Assembly: GCA_027578815.1 (NCBI GenBank)
Contig: JANBTH010000341.1
Location: 1-20,222, forward strand
Length of the DNA: 20,222 nucleotides
Origin: Coemansia sp. RSA 1804
Taxonomy: Eukaryota > Kickxellomycota > Kickxellomycetes > Kickxellales > Kickxellaceae
Direction: 5' to 3'
The notes below the pieces were generated by a model. The model did no database searches and was not told the origin of the DNA. It worked only from the letters and a program-made list of their open reading frames with translations. Both the position numbers and the translations under genes were made by a program. Positions 18,127 to 20,222 of this stretch are shown here, piece by piece; the first letter of the stretch is position 1, and the number at the start of each line of letters is the position of its first letter.

Positions 18127-20211
18127 ATGAATAATCCTAGGAGGCGAATGACAATGAATATTGGCGAGGGTAGCAGTATACCCCAGCCGTCTATGCTCCG
18201 GCAGCCTCGTGCCTCTATGGCACCGTCAATGCTTGGGCAGGGCATGCCTGGCTCGATTCTAAGAACGGCGCGCAAGATAGAGGCGCCTGGGCTTCTCGGC
18301 GTGCAAACACCAGCCAATGCTGCTTCTCGGATGGTTGGTGGTGCCAATCCGCCCATGACCCATGCGCACAACCCGATGGCTGGGGGGCAGTTTGGTGCAC
18401 AGACGCCAGCAACCAACAGGATTAACAGGCGTGTAAGCGTATTTGCTAGTGCGCGACGGACCACGCTGAACATTGGCGTTCCAGGTACCATATCGCGTGG
18501 CGGAAGTGCTATCAAAGACCCGCGACCTGTCAAGGACAGACACTTCATGGCCAAGGCGCAACAGCGAATTATGCAGTATCTTTCAACGCACGCATATCCA
18601 GACACGCTGACCCCAAAGACCCTGTCGACCCCCACGGCCAAGGACTTTCAGACCATTTTCAAATTCCTCTATGCGCAGCTGGATCCTCGCTACATGTTCC
18701 AGAAGAAGCTTGACGAGGAAGTTCTGGGCGTTCTGCGTGGCATCCACTACCCCTATGTCGGCAACATCAGCAAATCGCATATCCACTCTGCTGGATCTAT
18801 GACGACATGGCCCGGGCTCCTGGCAATGATTTTATGGCTTGTTGAGCTTATAGAGTGTGTGACCCAGATGAATCCCCAGAATGTCGATGTTAATGACCCC
18901 GAATTCAAGGATTCGGCACAGTTTGTGGACCGAGTGTTTTTCGACTATCTCTCGCGGGCATATCCTGTGTGGCTTGATTCTGGTGATGAGCCCGCCGAGC
19001 TTGAAGCTGGCCTGGCACAACAGTTTGATCAAAAGAACGCTAGTCTTATTCAAGAGATTGCGGATGTAGAGCGTCAACTGGCAAACGCAAAAACCGAGCT
19101 TGATGCTTTGCTCGGAAATGAATCTCCACTTGTGCAGCTAGAGCGTGAAAGGGTAGAGCAGATTGCCGACAGGGAGAAGGTGGAGAAATATATCCAGCGG
19201 CTTGAAAACAGACACCAGAGAATGGCTGACTATGTGGGCAACCAGCGTCAACAGCATGATGCAGCCCAGGTCGAGCAGATGGCCTTGGAGAAGGAAAAGG
19301 CTGACGTGCAGGAGATTGTTGACGCCCAGCAGATCAGCACGGAGGATGTAGACCGTATGAATTCCGAACACAACCAGCTTCTGGAGACTCTTAACGGGGT
19401 GCAGGCCAAACTTAAGGAGGTCGTCAAGGAGGTCTGGGATCGCGAGATGAAGCTCCAGCGTGTCCTTGACAATGTTGAGAATCTAAGTCAAGAGTATTCG
19501 TCAAAGGCACATAAGCTCGGGTTTATTGGCACACGCAAGAACCCAATGTCTGCAGCGGCGGCGTTGCTCGGAAAATCCGACGATGGCGAGGACGCAGTAA
19601 TGTCTGAGGACGGGGCGGGACAAGGACTTCCCGAGTCAGCAAAGGACGATCCTCTTGGAGGAACCGACATTGAGCTTTTTATTGACACGCGCACAGAGGA
19701 ACGTCAGAAGATCACATCTGTTGATTTGCGCAGAGACGTACGCCCAGCTCTTCAGCGCGCATGCGATGTGTTTGCCAGCCAGCTGCATGCCACACAGACT
19801 GCAGTTCTCAGACTACGTGAGAACATTGACCAGCTAAGCGAGGCGCGCATGGAGAAGGAAGGACGTGTAGAAGACATGGATAAGCAGGTGAAACGCCATA
19901 ATCAGCGGTATGCGGAGCTGCGTGGAATCATTATGGCTGAGACGCGTGCATCGACAGCCCAGATTGAGCAGTTGGAAGCCGACATTGCTGCGATGCGGAG
20001 GGATATCTCGCAGGGCGAGCTCCAGTCCAAGGCAGCGCTGGCCCATGCTGAAGCTGAATGGGAAAGTGTCCAGCGTGGATGCAGACTGCGTCGCGGTGAA
20101 ATAAACGAAGACATTGTCGCTGTTCTTGAGGATGCTATGCAGACAATGGGCCACGCGCAAACACGTCTGCAGGAGCTCCAGCAATTTGTGTCTAGCGATG
20201 CAGCAGTGTAA
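18127..20211 (+). CDS. NDC80: Kinetochore protein NDC80 (Hec1)
   Basis: A 694-residue intronless protein, the NDC80 subunit of the kinetochore NDC80 complex (partners NUF2, SPC24, SPC25), which attaches kinetochores to microtubules in mitosis. Residues 1 to about 130 form a basic, Pro/Met/Gly-rich tail, as expected for the microtubule-binding, Aurora-B-regulated tail. About 131-285 is the calponin-homology domain, with RPVKDRHFMAKAQQRI, the FLYAQLDPRY stretch and the signature ISKSHIHSAGSMTTWPGLLA followed by WLVELIE. From about 290 to the end it is heptad-rich coiled coil, interrupted around 468-525 by a Gly/Ala/Asp-rich non-helical stretch that fits the NDC80 loop. Length is typical of fungal members. 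The ATG at 18127 is the first ATG in frame (the frame is open further upstream only through non-ATG codons) and has A at -3. The stop lies 11 nt from the window end. Confidence 0.95.
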   Translation: MNNPRRRMTMNIGEGSSIPQPSMLRQPRASMAPSMLGQGMPGSILRTARKIEAPGLLGVQTPANAASRMVGGANPPMTHAHNPMAGGQFGAQTPATNRINRRVSVFASARRTTLNIGVPGTISRGGSAIKDPRPVKDRHFMAKAQQRIMQYLSTHAYPDTLTPKTLSTPTAKDFQTIFKFLYAQLDPRYMFQKKLDEEVLGVLRGIHYPYVGNISKSHIHSAGSMTTWPGLLAMILWLVELIECVTQMNPQNVDVNDPEFKDSAQFVDRVFFDYLSRAYPVWLDSGDEPAELEAGLAQQFDQKNASLIQEIADVERQLANAKTELDALLGNESPLVQLERERVEQIADREKVEKYIQRLENRHQRMADYVGNQRQQHDAAQVEQMALEKEKADVQEIVDAQQISTEDVDRMNSEHNQLLETLNGVQAKLKEVVKEVWDREMKLQRVLDNVENLSQEYSSKAHKLGFIGTRKNPMSAAAALLGKSDDGEDAVMSEDGAGQGLPESAKDDPLGGTDIELFIDTRTEERQKITSVDLRRDVRPALQRACDVFASQLHATQTAVLRLRENIDQLSEARMEKEGRVEDMDKQVKRHNQRYAELRGIIMAETRASTAQIEQLEADIAAMRRDISQGELQSKAALAHAEAEWESVQRGCRLRRGEINEDIVAVLEDAMQTMGHAQTRLQELQQFVSSDAAV

Positions 20212-20222
20212 CCACATATTTT

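Overview
The window looks like nuclear DNA of a fungus. Protein-coding genes carry GT-AG spliceosomal introns with GTAAGT/GTATGT-like donors, there are no operons or bacterial features, and the gene set is eukaryotic: a secreted class 3 lipase, an HSF-type transcription factor, an Ecdysoneless/SGT1 homologue, a SOD-like mitochondrial ribosomal protein and the kinetochore protein NDC80. Introns of roughly 150-1400 nt and divergent family members suggest an early-diverging fungal lineage rather than an ascomycete yeast. The lineage is inference and cannot be fixed from the sequence alone.

Layout. 950-1846 (+) is an intronless secreted lipase. It converges on an HSF-type factor on the minus strand (5287 to 2116, three exons in my model). 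The 269-nt gap between their 3' ends holds a perfect 11-bp stem-loop. From 5288 to 10007 I see no convincing gene: about 4.7 kb between the HSF start and the 3' end of the next gene, containing a GTGTAC-type microsatellite, a strongly C-rich stretch and only weak ORFs. From 16066 down to 10008 (-) lies an 11-exon Ecdysoneless/SGT1 gene, reconstructed by joining exons whose phases all agree (2013 nt, 670 aa). A 626-nt divergent interval separates it from a two-exon gene (16693-17646, +) for a mitochondrial small-subunit ribosomal protein of the Fe/Mn-SOD fold with lost metal ligands. NDC80 (18127-20211, +), intronless, closes the window.

The genes are housekeeping or regulatory neighbours and do not form one pathway: lipid hydrolysis outside the cell, transcription control, splicing/transcription support (Ecdysoneless), mitochondrial translation and chromosome segregation. 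I found no tRNA, rRNA, CRISPR array, transposase or reverse transcriptase, and no evidence for a new multi-gene system. The most interesting items are the divergent HSF with its unusual architecture, hidden first exon and long upstream region, the intron-rich Ecdysoneless gene, and the convergent-gene stem-loop.
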